Source: Proteobacteria bacterium SG_bin6
GTDB lineage: Bacteria; Pseudomonadota; Alphaproteobacteria; Sphingomonadales; Sphingomonadaceae
Assembly (NCBI GenBank): GCA_002083435.1
Contig: LWDJ01000013.1
Location: 12,093-76,092, forward strand
Direction: 5' to 3'
Length of the DNA stretch: 64,000 nucleotides
Below, one piece after another: positions 45,316-55,100 of the stretch (position 1 is its first letter; every line of letters begins with the position of its first letter). Both the position numbers and the translations under genes were made by a program. A model generated the notes under the pieces. It searched no databases. It was not told the DNA's origin and was given only the letters and a program-made list of their open reading frames with translations.

Positions 45316-45999
45316 GTGGACATCCCTGTAACTCAGGTGCGGTGGCAGCCGTGCTACCGGATCATCCCTAGCCGTTTTCCACCGATCGCGTTGTTTGAAG
45401 CGGTTGCCGATCCGGCCGATCTGGAGGCTGTTTTCCAGATCGAAGCGATGACCAACGACCGGCTTCGCGAGGAAGCGGGCGACCTCGCACTGGTGCCGCC
45501 TGAAGACCGCATATCCGGGCCGGGCACGTCCCCGATCATGGCGGCCTTTACCCATCTGAACCCCGAAGGCGACAGGTTCACCGACGGGAGCTACGGCGTG
45601 TTCTATGCGGGGCTCACGCTCGCCACCGCGATTGCGGAAACACGGCATCACAGGGCCAAATTCCTCGCAGCGACAGATGAACCCGCGCAGGAACTCGACA
45701 TGCGCGTCTATGCCGTCGACCTTGATGCGCCATTGCATGATATTCGCGGCGCCCGTGAGGCCCTGCCCGCGCTCTACCATCCCGATAGTTATGCTGTGTC
45801 TCAGGAGACGGCACGCCGCCTTCGGGACGAAGGCGCAAACGGTATCGTCTATGAGAGTGTCCGTGATGCAGGCGGCGAATGTGCAGCCTTATTCCGACCC
45901 CGGCTCCTGTCCAATTGCCGTCAGGAACGCCATCTCACCTATGTCTGGGACGGCAGCACCGTCAGCACCGTCTATGAAAAGCGTATGTTGGACGGTTGA
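45316..45999 (+). CDS. RES-domain toxin
   Basis: This 227-residue protein (GTG start) has the R-E-S catalytic pattern: CYRIIPSRFPP near residue 14, YGVFYAGLTLATAIAETRHH with Glu near residue 109, and SQETARRLRDEGANGIVYES with Ser residues near 160-180. RES toxins of the MbcT/ParT group degrade NAD+ or ADP-ribosylate a host target. It lies directly after its Xre antitoxin and ahead of the ABC three-component genes. Confidence 0.92.
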   Translation: MDIPVTQVRWQPCYRIIPSRFPPIALFEAVADPADLEAVFQIEAMTNDRLREEAGDLALVPPEDRISGPGTSPIMAAFTHLNPEGDRFTDGSYGVFYAGLTLATAIAETRHHRAKFLAATDEPAQELDMRVYAVDLDAPLHDIRGAREALPALYHPDSYAVSQETARRLRDEGANGIVYESVRDAGGECAALFRPRLLSNCRQERHLTYVWDGSTVSTVYEKRMLDG

Positions 46000-46172
46000 T
46001 GTTTCGATGGGGCCTAAGCGAACGCTCTTGCGCACGATCCGGATCGGCAGCTCACGAATTGCGATAACAAGAAGCCTCCAGTCGAGGGCAGTACCATGGA
46101 GAAGAAGCGCACAGTAAAGATTGAAAATCTGTGCGATAGCAGGCAATCTTTCCCTCAGAGGGAGTGTGATCC

Positions 46173-47183
46173 TTGGGGGCAGGTGCAACGGATTATGCAG
46201 CGCGAATATATGCGCTGAATGACGCGGATTTGGAGCGGCTTACTGACGACTGGGTCGCGTCAATGCGGTCGCGCTATCCCGACAGCGACCGGTTCTCCGG
46301 GGCAGGAGACATGGGGCGCGATGTCGTCGGCTATCGCACGGCCGCTCGTTTCGACGGTCCGTGGGACAATTATCAGTGCAAGCAGCTCAGGAAAGCACTA
46401 GGCGAACCGGAATTCATCCGTGAGCTGGGAAAGATATTTTTCCATAGTGCTGCCGGGCACTTCGGCGTCCCCGCGCACTTCTATTACGTCGCTCCGAGGG
46501 GAGCGGTCCGGGCCGTTCGCAACCTCATAGGTCATCCCAGCAAGATCGGGCCGCGCCTGATCGAGCAATGGGACACCTGGTGTGCCGGCGATCTGGTGGA
46601 GGGTGAGCATCATCCGCTATCAGACGAGGTACGCGCGCTCATCGACGCCTTTGATTTCCAGAACGTGTCGCTGCTTGAGGCCGGCAAGCTCGTCCGAACA
46701 GACGAGATGAAGCCCGTGCTGGTCAATTGGTTTGACGCGGATCCCGGTGAAGCTCCGGTCGGGAGCGTCCCCGACACGATGCAGCCGGAAGAGGCTGCCT
46801 ACGTCGCGCAGCTTCTCGCCGCCTATCAGGAACAGGGCGCACCGTCATACACCACGGGTGACGAAGCTCTTGGCGATGCCAAGTTCGGCCCGCATTTCCG
46901 CGTTCAACGGGAGCGGTTCTTCGACGCTGCTTCCTTCAAGCGCTATTACAGGGACAGCACCGAACCAGCCGTGCTCGCCACATTCGAGAAGGACATCTTT
47001 CACGGCGTGTTCGATACTCATGGGCTCGCGCACGCCGACATCATGGCCAAGATCGCGGCCGTCATGAATGAAGCCAAGGGCGTGTCGGTCTCGGGTGTCC
47101 TTGGCAAATACGCGCGGGTTCCCGTGAAGCAGGGCGTCTGCCACCACTTCGCCAACGACGGTGTGCTCCCTTGGGTAAAGTGA
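46173..47183 (+). CDS. ABC-3C system nuclease-like effector
   Basis: This 336-residue protein starts at TTG behind GAGGGAG. The N-terminal domain looks like a PD-(D/E)XK endonuclease: GAGDMGRDVVGY (Asp46, Asp50) and WDNYQCKQL (Gln68, Lys70), as in Mrr-like nucleases. The C-terminal half (FFDAASFKRYYRDSTEPAVL, HADIMAKIAAVMNEAKGVSV) fits the conserved tail of first components of ABC three-component systems. It is coupled by TGATG to the middle-component gene. The system is predicted to cut nucleic acid when the partner ATPase senses a phage cue. Confidence 0.8.
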   Translation: MGAGATDYAARIYALNDADLERLTDDWVASMRSRYPDSDRFSGAGDMGRDVVGYRTAARFDGPWDNYQCKQLRKALGEPEFIRELGKIFFHSAAGHFGVPAHFYYVAPRGAVRAVRNLIGHPSKIGPRLIEQWDTWCAGDLVEGEHHPLSDEVRALIDAFDFQNVSLLEAGKLVRTDEMKPVLVNWFDADPGEAPVGSVPDTMQPEEAAYVAQLLAAYQEQGAPSYTTGDEALGDAKFGPHFRVQRERFFDAASFKRYYRDSTEPAVLATFEKDIFHGVFDTHGLAHADIMAKIAAVMNEAKGVSVSGVLGKYARVPVKQGVCHHFANDGVLPWVK

Positions 47184-47680
47184 TGACGGCAGCGCTGGGC
47201 GATGTGCCTCTGTTCAACAGTCCGTTGGAGACGGGCCTGCGTGCCTTGGTCGTGCTCGATGCCTTTTATCCTCGGCCCTGCACCATCAGCGAGCTGACGT
47301 GGTTGGACCACCTCGTCGTGCACACGGCCGACGTGGACGGTCCCGACAGCCTGCACCCCGACCTGCCGTCACGTGGGGGGGAACTGCTCGTGCGTCGGCG
47401 GCTGATCGACGAGGGCGTTCATTTGCTGCTGAACGCCGGTCTCATTGCCCTCGTCGATGGAGCGGAGGGGGTACGATACGTCGCCGGTGAGGAGGCTCCG
47501 TCGTTCATCGAGCTCATGGAAGTGTCCTATAGCGCACGCTTGAAATCGTGTGCAGAATGGCTCGCAGATCGGTTCGGCGCACTCCCGGAAGAGGAGTTAC
47601 GAACCATCGTGCACCAGCGGCTCGGGCGGTGGACACTTGAGTTCCAGGGCGAAGGCACACTCTACGAGCCGTCGGCATGA
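47183..47680 (+). CDS. ABC-3C system middle component
   Basis: This 165-residue helical protein has the family text FNSPLETGLRALVVLDAFYP, HLVVHTADVDGPDSLHP and SRGGELLVRRRLIDEGVHLL. This matches the middle component (MC2-type) of ABC three-component defence systems, thought to bridge effector and ATPase. The start at 47183 overlaps the upstream stop, and the stop overlaps the ATPase start by ATGA: a tightly coupled three-gene operon. Confidence 0.82.
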   Translation: MTAALGDVPLFNSPLETGLRALVVLDAFYPRPCTISELTWLDHLVVHTADVDGPDSLHPDLPSRGGELLVRRRLIDEGVHLLLNAGLIALVDGAEGVRYVAGEEAPSFIELMEVSYSARLKSCAEWLADRFGALPEEELRTIVHQRLGRWTLEFQGEGTLYEPSA

Positions 47681-49557
47681 TCGCGCGCCTCATATTCCGG
47701 CATCTGTCGTTCATCGGCACCGCGAAGCCGGTGAGCACGCTCTGGTTTGCCGATGGCCCCAACGTAATCTATGGTGCCTCAAACACCGGCAAGTCGTTCA
47801 CGCTCGCCGCCCTGCAGTTCATGCTGGGGAAGTCGACGCCGCTTCCAGTGATCGAACAGCTCGACGGGTATGAAGCGGTCCTGTTGGGCCTCGACGTCCC
47901 ATCGCTTGGGCCGATCACCCTCTATCGCGGCATTCAGGGCGCCGGGTTCCGGCTTTACGAAGGACTGCATCACGAACCGCCGCCGGCCGGTCCCTTCCGG
48001 GTGCTGGATGCGGAGTATGACGCCCGCACGGAGAACATCACGAGCGTCCTCCTTGGCGCGCTGGGACTGGGCGGGAAGTTCGTCGTCAAGAACGAGAATG
48101 GTGAGAAGAACAGCGTCACGCTCCGGTCCCTCGACCCCTTTATCTTCGTGGACGAGGGCTCGATCATCGATGCGCGCAGCCCGATCCTGTCCGGCCAATA
48201 CACGAGTGCGACGGCCGAAAAGAATCTGTTCCGCCTGCTTTTGACCGGGCGAGACGATTCCGCGATCGTGGCAGTGATCCCACCCAAGATCCGAAAGGCC
48301 CGCCAGGAAGGCCAGAAGGAACTGCTGGAGGAATGGATCGCAGCGCTGGACGCGCAGATCGACGCGATCGGCGTCCCTCGTGAGCAGCTCGACGATCAAA
48401 GCAAGCGGATCGACGCCTCGCTGATTACCATCCAAGGTGATCTCGCCAAGCGTCAGCGCCGGATCGACGAGGTCACACGCGAGCGGCGGCGCATGGTCGA
48501 CGAAGCAGATCGTGTGACCGCCCAGGCCCGCGAGATCGAGCTGACCCTGGCGCGGTTCGCGCGGCTGATGGAGGTCTATGAATCCGATGTCGAGCGCCTT
48601 GAGGCCCTGGAGCAGGGTGGCCATCTCCTTCTTGCGCGTCTTGACCGCCCTTGCCCCTTATGTGGTGCCGAGGTTGATCATCAGCACCATCATGGGCGGC
48701 AGGATGTCGAGCGTTCACGGGTAGCGGCCCGCGTCGAGATTGCGCGGATCGATCGGGAACGCCGGGATCTGGTCGCCACAATGAACGGGCTAGAGGCAGA
48801 TTTTGCCATCAATCTCGCAACGTCGGAACGGCTGCGACGGCGAATGGCAGCGGCGGAGCGGATTCTCGGCGTCCTTCGTCCGGAGGAATCGGGATTACGC
48901 GACGAATACGAACAAAGGATCGAAGCGCGGGACACCGTTCGCGAACGCCTAAAGTTGTTTGAAGAGCGGGATCGCCTAGCCGTGCAATTGTCTCAGGTCA
49001 CGACGGCCTCACCTGCGGCCAAGCCGAAACTCACCGTCGGCATCGACGGGCCGACTGGCCATGAATTTGCTAGCAAGGTGTCTGAGGTGCTCCAGGCTTG
49101 GAAATTTCCAGGGAATGCGACCGTGTCGTTCGACAGTCACACCCAGGATATACGTCTGGACGGCAAAGAGCGCGGTGCAAACGGAAAAGGCGTCCGCGCG
49201 ATCCTCCACTCAGCGTTCAAGGTCGCGGTTTTGCTCTATTGTCAGGACAAAGGCCTGCCTCATCCTGGCGTGCTGGCACTCGACACGCCACTTCTCACTT
49301 ACCGAGAGCCGATCCGGGTACCACGCCACGGCGCGCTGGCTGCAGACGAGAAGGAGCTCGCTGCGACCACGCTATACGAGCATTTCTACCTTCATCTGGC
49401 GAGCCTCAGTGGGCGCGCTCAGTTTATCATCCTTGAGAACAGCGATCCGCCTAGCGATCTCGTAGACCGACTTTCGGTGCAGACTTTCACGGGGGATTTG
49501 GCCGATGGACGTAGCGGATTGCTCCCCTCCGCGGGTGGTTCGCCAACTGCTTCATGA
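47677..49557 (+). CDS. ABC-3C system SMC-like ATPase with zinc hook
   Basis: This 626-residue ATPase has Walker A GASNTGKSF at residues 33-41, long coiled coils (about 205-315 and 340-465), and a Rad50-type zinc hook CPLC at residues 326-329 (followed by HQHHH). The C-terminal half-ATPase has GKGVRAILHSAFKVAVLLYC and Walker-B-like VLALDTPLLTY, then IILENSDPP. This build is like RecF/Rad50/SMC. It should sense DNA or a phage structure and license the nuclease-like partner. Confidence 0.87.
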   Translation: MIARLIFRHLSFIGTAKPVSTLWFADGPNVIYGASNTGKSFTLAALQFMLGKSTPLPVIEQLDGYEAVLLGLDVPSLGPITLYRGIQGAGFRLYEGLHHEPPPAGPFRVLDAEYDARTENITSVLLGALGLGGKFVVKNENGEKNSVTLRSLDPFIFVDEGSIIDARSPILSGQYTSATAEKNLFRLLLTGRDDSAIVAVIPPKIRKARQEGQKELLEEWIAALDAQIDAIGVPREQLDDQSKRIDASLITIQGDLAKRQRRIDEVTRERRRMVDEADRVTAQAREIELTLARFARLMEVYESDVERLEALEQGGHLLLARLDRPCPLCGAEVDHQHHHGRQDVERSRVAARVEIARIDRERRDLVATMNGLEADFAINLATSERLRRRMAAAERILGVLRPEESGLRDEYEQRIEARDTVRERLKLFEERDRLAVQLSQVTTASPAAKPKLTVGIDGPTGHEFASKVSEVLQAWKFPGNATVSFDSHTQDIRLDGKERGANGKGVRAILHSAFKVAVLLYCQDKGLPHPGVLALDTPLLTYREPIRVPRHGALAADEKELAATTLYEHFYLHLASLSGRAQFIILENSDPPSDLVDRLSVQTFTGDLADGRSGLLPSAGGSPTAS

Positions 49558-49581
49558 TCCACCCAATGCGATTTTGTGAGG

Positions 49582-49797
49582 TCACAAGCTACCGGGACAG
49601 AATCGATCAGTCTGCAACCCAAAGGATTGGTGCCATCGTTTCCACCGTAAGAACACCACTGCGAAGATCAGCGCATCTCGCGAGTACACGACGAGTGTTC
49701 GGATCTTTGTAATCACAGATTGACCATTCTTAATTTTCTCTTGCGCTAAACGCACGATGGCCTTGCGCCTTATTTTGGAGAAGCGCACTCCCTTCAC
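49582..49797 (-). CDS. Possible small membrane protein, coupled to DUF2493
   Basis: A 71-codon frame starts at GTG 49797, overlapping the DUF2493 stop (GTGA), and ends at 49582. It begins Lys/Arg-rich (MKGVRFSKIRRKAIVRLAQE) and has one hydrophobic segment (SRDALIFAVVFLRW). Base composition is more AT-rich than the neighbours, and there is no family I recognise. It may be a remnant at the junction between cargo and backbone. Confidence 0.3.
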   Translation of the reverse strand: MKGVRFSKIRRKAIVRLAQEKIKNGQSVITKIRTLVVYSRDALIFAVVFLRWKRWHQSFGLQTDRFCPGSL

Positions 49798-50735
49798 ATC
49801 GGTTTCCGTTCGCGAAAATCCCAGAGCGGAATGCCGAGTCTGCGAGCCTTGTCTGCGAGATTGTCCTGGATGCCTGTGCCGGGGAAGATCACAAGGCCTA
49901 CCGGCAAGGCTTCGAGCAGAAGGTCGTTTCTCTTGAAGGGCGCGGCCTTCTTGTGCCTGTTCCAGTCCGGGCGGAAGGCCACTTGCGGGACGCGCCGAGC
50001 ATCGGCCCAGCAGGCGGCTGCGCGTTCTGCGCCGGTGGGCGTTGCGCCGTGCAGGAGCACCATGTCGGTGTAGCGGGCATGAACCCGGTCAAGTGCTGCC
50101 CAGATCGCTGCATGGTCATTGCAATCAGCGCCACCTGTAAAGCCGATCCGCGTGCCTTCAGGCAGCATGACCCTCGCTTTTTCGCGGACGCGCTTGTCGA
50201 GAAAATCCCGGCTATCAATGACAGCGGAGGTAAGCGCCTTGTGGTTGACCCGCGAACCCGAGCGCGGTGTCCAGGCCTTGCGCATATGGATGCGGAACTG
50301 ATCCGCTGCGGCATCGCGAAAGAACTCCATCGTATCCCGACGCTCGATCATCGATACACCTTCACAGATTGACCGTTCCAGTTCGACCGAACGCACTTCG
50401 CTGCCGTCCTGCTCGCGCTGCAGTCGCTTTTGCGCCTGTTCGTTGTCGTCGAGGTCGCGTTCGATCCGCTCGGCCGAGCGATGGAAGACGTTGACCAGCT
50501 GCCAGAGCAGATCCTCAAGATCGGGTTCGATCCGGGTGTCGATCAGCGCTGCGACCATGCCGTCGAACATGTCGGCAACCGCGCCGCCTGCGAGCCTGGC
50601 TTCGGGCAACGGCCGTGCGTCGGGCTCGTCGTCGAAGGGGCGATAGCCATAGAGCTGCATTTCCTGGAGGAGATAGGCGGTAGGACCGGGTTCGCTCTGG
50701 CCCTCGTCATCGAAATGGTCGGAAGCGTTTTGCAT
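49794..50735 (-). CDS. DUF2493 (SLOG-fold) protein
   Basis: This 313-residue protein has a helical N-terminal half and a C-terminal DUF2493/YspA-type domain: GTRIGFTGGADCNDHAAIWA, MVLLHGATPTGAERAAACWA, PVGLVIFPGTGIQDNLADKA. The SLOG superfamily binds nucleotides or related ligands. It is the last confident gene of the leftward backbone run from ArdC, 315 bp after the Toprim gene. The actual role in the element is unknown. Confidence 0.87.
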   Translation of the reverse strand: MQNASDHFDDEGQSEPGPTAYLLQEMQLYGYRPFDDEPDARPLPEARLAGGAVADMFDGMVAALIDTRIEPDLEDLLWQLVNVFHRSAERIERDLDDNEQAQKRLQREQDGSEVRSVELERSICEGVSMIERRDTMEFFRDAAADQFRIHMRKAWTPRSGSRVNHKALTSAVIDSRDFLDKRVREKARVMLPEGTRIGFTGGADCNDHAAIWAALDRVHARYTDMVLLHGATPTGAERAAACWADARRVPQVAFRPDWNRHKKAAPFKRNDLLLEALPVGLVIFPGTGIQDNLADKARRLGIPLWDFRERKPM

Positions 50736-51050
50736 GATTGTCTCCGCATCTCACGCCGCGCCACTCGCGGCTTCGTGGCGACGCCGGGCGGCAGGGGAGG
50801 CAGGGATGCACCCGCGCTCTCGCGGGCCGGAGCGACAGCGGAGGATGGAAGAAGACGCCTATTTTGCTTCGCGATGCAAAGGAGCACCGCTCCGGCGGAA
50901 AATAGGCGCCGCTCGCCCATTGCAGCGCCTGGCGCCCATGCCGCAGTCGCCCCTTCAGGAAGCCGTTGCGCGGCAACCGACCGATTGCGGAAAATTTTCA
51001 ATGCGCTCCTGCCAAAGAGACGGGCGAGCGATGGGCATCACCGCTTCCCT
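50736..51050. other. 315-bp gap with a structured inverted repeat
   Basis: No gene is seen between DUF2493 and Toprim. The stretch holds CGCCTATTTT (50856-50865) and its exact complement AAAATAGGCG (50899-50908), enclosing 33 bp that include a second hairpin, GGAGC-ACC-GCTCC (50881-50893). As RNA this could form a branched structure; as DNA it could be a transfer or replication site. Which, if either, is unknown. Confidence 0.5.
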
Positions 51051-52091
51051 CTATGGTCGCAAAAATGCAGCCGCATCGTCGCCGAAAAGTTGTGCCCGCA
51101 GTGCCATCGCCAGCTGCTCGGCACCGTCGGCCTGTAGGTCAGTGTTGAAGTCATCGCCGCTGGGTTTCAGCGCGATGACCTCGATCCCGGTCCCGGCAAC
51201 ACGGTGTTGAACCGTTGCCACCGCGTTTTCGCCAGCCGTGTCGTTATCGCACCCTACGTACAGGCGACGCAGCGCAGGAGGGAAGTGCACAGCAGCCAGA
51301 TGTGCAGCCGACAGGCAGGCGATCATCGGCAATTCCGGCAGGACGTGGCGGAGCGACAATGTGGTTTCGATCCCTTCGGCTGCGACCATGACGGGACCGG
51401 CCAGCCCGAAACGGACGCCATTGCCCAGAAGACCACCCATGGCGCGGCGTGGCGTAGTGATCTGCGCCTTGCTACATGTCGCGGGGTCGAGCCAGGTGCG
51501 GTGAACGCCGGTGATCGCCCCGTGGAGATCGGTGACAGCTGCGATCATCGCAGGCCATGCACGCGGCGTGTCGGGAGAGTCCTGGCGCGACGGACGGTAG
51601 TAGCATGAAGGATGGAAGCGCAGAGCCTGGCCATGCCCGGATGACGTGAGCACCCGGCCTTCCAGATACTTCGAGACGACAGTTCGCTCGATCGGCTTTG
51701 AGGCGGCCCAGAGTCGCCGCGCCGCCTCGGCGGTTCCAGGCCGTGCCTTTGCCGATCGTGCATTCTGCAGATGGGCATCTACTTGCGGCAGACTCAAGAA
51801 GCGGCGCGCTTCCTCCAGCGTCTCGCGCATCGAATGGTGGCCGGATGCGGCGGCGATGATGTCAAGCAGGTCGCCATGCTCTCCGGTATGGGCATCGGTC
51901 CACTTTCCCGCAGCCCCTCGACCGTCCGCCGATGTGCTGAGACGAACATAAAGACTCTGACCGGGTGCGTTTCGCGCATCACCGACCAGCCAGTAGCGTC
52001 CTTCCTTGCGTCCAGCGGCGAGGTAGCGTCGGCATACGGCCTCTGCACATTCGCCAAGACGGCGGGCAATGTCACGGGCGGGACTGTCCAT
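51051..52091 (-). CDS. Toprim-domain primase-like protein
   Basis: This 346-residue protein has an N-terminal primase-like region (CRRYLAAGRKEGRYWLVGDA, GEHGDLLDIIAA) and a Toprim domain with VMVAAEGIETTLSLRHVLP (conserved Glu, about residue 235) and YVGCDNDTAGENA (DxD, about 280). GAAGGAG selects ATG 52091; it starts 13 bp after the helicase stop. Such proteins are standard in sphingomonad conjugative elements and probably prime transferred single strands. Confidence 0.9.
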   Translation of the reverse strand: MDSPARDIARRLGECAEAVCRRYLAAGRKEGRYWLVGDARNAPGQSLYVRLSTSADGRGAAGKWTDAHTGEHGDLLDIIAAASGHHSMRETLEEARRFLSLPQVDAHLQNARSAKARPGTAEAARRLWAASKPIERTVVSKYLEGRVLTSSGHGQALRFHPSCYYRPSRQDSPDTPRAWPAMIAAVTDLHGAITGVHRTWLDPATCSKAQITTPRRAMGGLLGNGVRFGLAGPVMVAAEGIETTLSLRHVLPELPMIACLSAAHLAAVHFPPALRRLYVGCDNDTAGENAVATVQHRVAGTGIEVIALKPSGDDFNTDLQADGAEQLAMALRAQLFGDDAAAFLRP

Positions 52092-52104
52092 GCACCGGGC
52101 TCCT

Positions 52105-55100
52105 TCAAGCGGCCTTGCGTGGATTGACGCGCACAACCGGGAACCGGTCGAGCAGCTTTTCCAACACATCACCGCCGACAGCCCCTGTCGGCACGTAGAG
52201 GCGGAGTTTCCATGAGACGATCTCGGAGATCAAGCCCATAGACTTGAGCCGTTCGACCCCCAGATCGTTGAAGCCGGTCAGTTCGATGCGCCATTCGTGC
52301 ATCGCGCGAACGCGGCGCAAGGTCTGACCCTCTGCGATCTCGATCGATGCCTCGTCGGCGATCAGCATCGACCAGGCCGTGTCCGGCGTGATTTGCGGGG
52401 CAGCGTCCGGGACAATGCTTGTTGCCCAGGCCGGTGAAACGCGGCGTCCGATGACACGTTCACCTGCATCGGTCTGAAGGCGATAGACCCGTGTCGATTC
52501 GTTCGGGAGACGTCTCCAGATCGGCAGAAGCAACCCTGTCACCATGTGCAAGGTCGAGATTTCGAATTCGGGCAGTTCGGCAAGTTCGCCGGTCCATGCG
52601 GCACAAAAGCTGGCACGATCCGCCGTTTCCCAGTGGCTCGAGGCAAACAGGTCCGCGAAGAGGGTGGAAGCTTCCATGGGCCGCACGAGGCGGATCCGTG
52701 AGAGTATGGCACCGTCATCATCGACAATGCTGCGGGCACGCAATTTGACGGCGGCCCGGCCGGATCGGGCGTTGATCATCAGATCGGCATGCGCCTCGCC
52801 CGCCAGTTCCAAAGCGCGCTCAAGCGATACGGGTGTGAGCTTTTCTTTGCGCGAGATGGTGAGCAAGTGGGTCAGCGCACCGGTCCCCGGATGCGTGTAG
52901 ATCGTGCGCCGCTCCGAGATCGTGAAACTCTCGGCCTGGAGAGTTTCAAGGCCAGTCTCGAATGTGCCGCTCGCGATCGCGCCTTCGATCCGGGCGGTAA
53001 GAAGGCCCTCGAATGCCTCAAACAGGATATTCTGAAGGTCGATTGTCAGCGCCAGCATCCGGTTGAGGAACGTCGTGATGCCGGGCAATTCGTCCTTGAT
53101 GCCGCCATCGCTGTCGAGCAGTGAAAGCCCCGTCGCTGTCTCGAAGGCGGTGAGAGAGCATCCTTCGATCCGCCCGCGCACCAGCAGCATGTAAAGCTGG
53201 CGCAAGGCATCGCGGGCGTAGAAGGATTCGAGATTATCCTCGGGCCGGAACATATTCTGCCCGCCGGTCTGGCGTTGGCCACGGGTGATGGCACCGAGGC
53301 TGTCGAGACGCCGCGCAATTGTTGAGATGAACCGCTTCTGCGCCTTCACATCGGTCGAAACCGGCCGAAACAGCGGTGGCTGCTTCTGATTGGTGCGATT
53401 GGTCCGGCCAAAGCCCTGTATGGCGGCATCTGCCTTCCACCCGGCCTCCAGCAGATAGTGAATCCGGCGTCGCTGGTTCTTCGCGCCAAGGTCGGCATGA
53501 TAGGACCGGCCGGTGCCGCCTGCTTCGGAAAACACCAGAATGCGTTTGGCGTCGTCCATAAAGGCGTGGGTCTCTGCGATGTTCGCTGATGCGGGCCGGT
53601 TCTCGACAGCGAAGCGGACGGAACCGTCATTGCCTGTGCGCGGCACGATCCGGCGCGACCGGCCGGTAACTTCGGCCACAGCATCGCTCCCGAAGTACTG
53701 AACGATCTGATCGAGTGCGCCCGGCACAGGCGGCAGCGCGGCAAGACCTTCGATCATTTGGTCGCGGCGGCGGCAGGCCTCGCGATTGAGCACCGGATTG
53801 CCGTCGCCATCGAAGACAGGCCGTGATGCGAGATTTCCTTCGCCATCAGTATAGGGCTCGTAAAGCTGAACCGGAAAGCTGTGTTCCAGGTACGACAGAA
53901 CATATTCGCGCGGCGTAATGTCCAGGCGGACATCGTCCCACTGGTCGGTGGGAATTTCGGCAAGGCGCCGTTCCTGCAGCGCCTCACCGGTCGAGACAAT
54001 TTGCACGACTGCGGCGTGGCCTGCTTCAAGATCGCTTTCGATCGACGCAATGGTGCTCGGGGTCTGCATGGCGGTGATGAGGTGGTTGAAGAAGCGTTGT
54101 TTCACGCTTTCAAACGCCGATCGCGCTGCGGATTTGGCTTGGGCATTGAGTGTACCATGCGCCGAGCTGGTGACGCCTGACGCCTCAAGTGCGGCATCGA
54201 GATGGGTATGAATGATCTGGAACGCCGCGGCGTAGGAATCGTAGATGCGGACCTGTTCGGCGCTCAGGCGATGCTCAAGCAAGTCGTATTCGACGCCGTC
54301 AAATGAGAGCGAGCGGGCGGCGTAAAGGCCCAGGGCCTTCAAGTCACGGGCCAGCACTTCCATGGCTGCAACGCCCCCCTCTTCTATGGCCGATACAAAA
54401 TCGGCGCGCGATGCGAACGGAAAGTCTTCGCCGCCCCACAGGCCCAGCCGCTGCGCATAGGCGAGATTTTGCACGGTCGTGGCACCGGTTGCAGACACAT
54501 AGAGAATGCGTGCATTCGGCAGCGCATGCTGGAGGCGCAGGCCTGCTCGTCCCTGCTGAGAGGCAGCGACATCGCCGCGCTCACCTTTGCCGCCCGCCGC
54601 ATTGGCCATCGCATGGGCCTCATCGAACACGATGACGCCGTCGAAGTCCTGCCCGAGCCACTCAACGATCTGGCTGACCCTGCTGGCCTTGCCCGACCGC
54701 GCCTGCGAGCGCAGGGTTGCGTAGGTCGTGAACAATATGCCCTCGGCGAGCAGGATTGGCGTCCCCTGCCGGTAGCGGGACAAGGGCGTCACAAGTAAAC
54801 GTTCTTGCCCGAGAGCGGACCAGTCGCGCTGTGCGTCTTCGAGCAACCGGTCCGAGACCGAAATCCACACCGCGCGGCGGCGTCCCTTGCACCAATTGTC
54901 GAGGATGATGCCTGCGACCTGACGCCCTTTGCCCGCACCGGTCCCGTCACCCAGAAACCAACCCCTGCGAAAACGAACTGCGCCTTCAGCATCATCGGCG
55001 GCTGCAGACACGACGTCCCAGGTCGCATCTACCGCCCATGCGCCTGACAAGTGCCCAGCATGGGCTTCGCCAGCGTAGATGATGGCTTCAAGCTGCGCGT

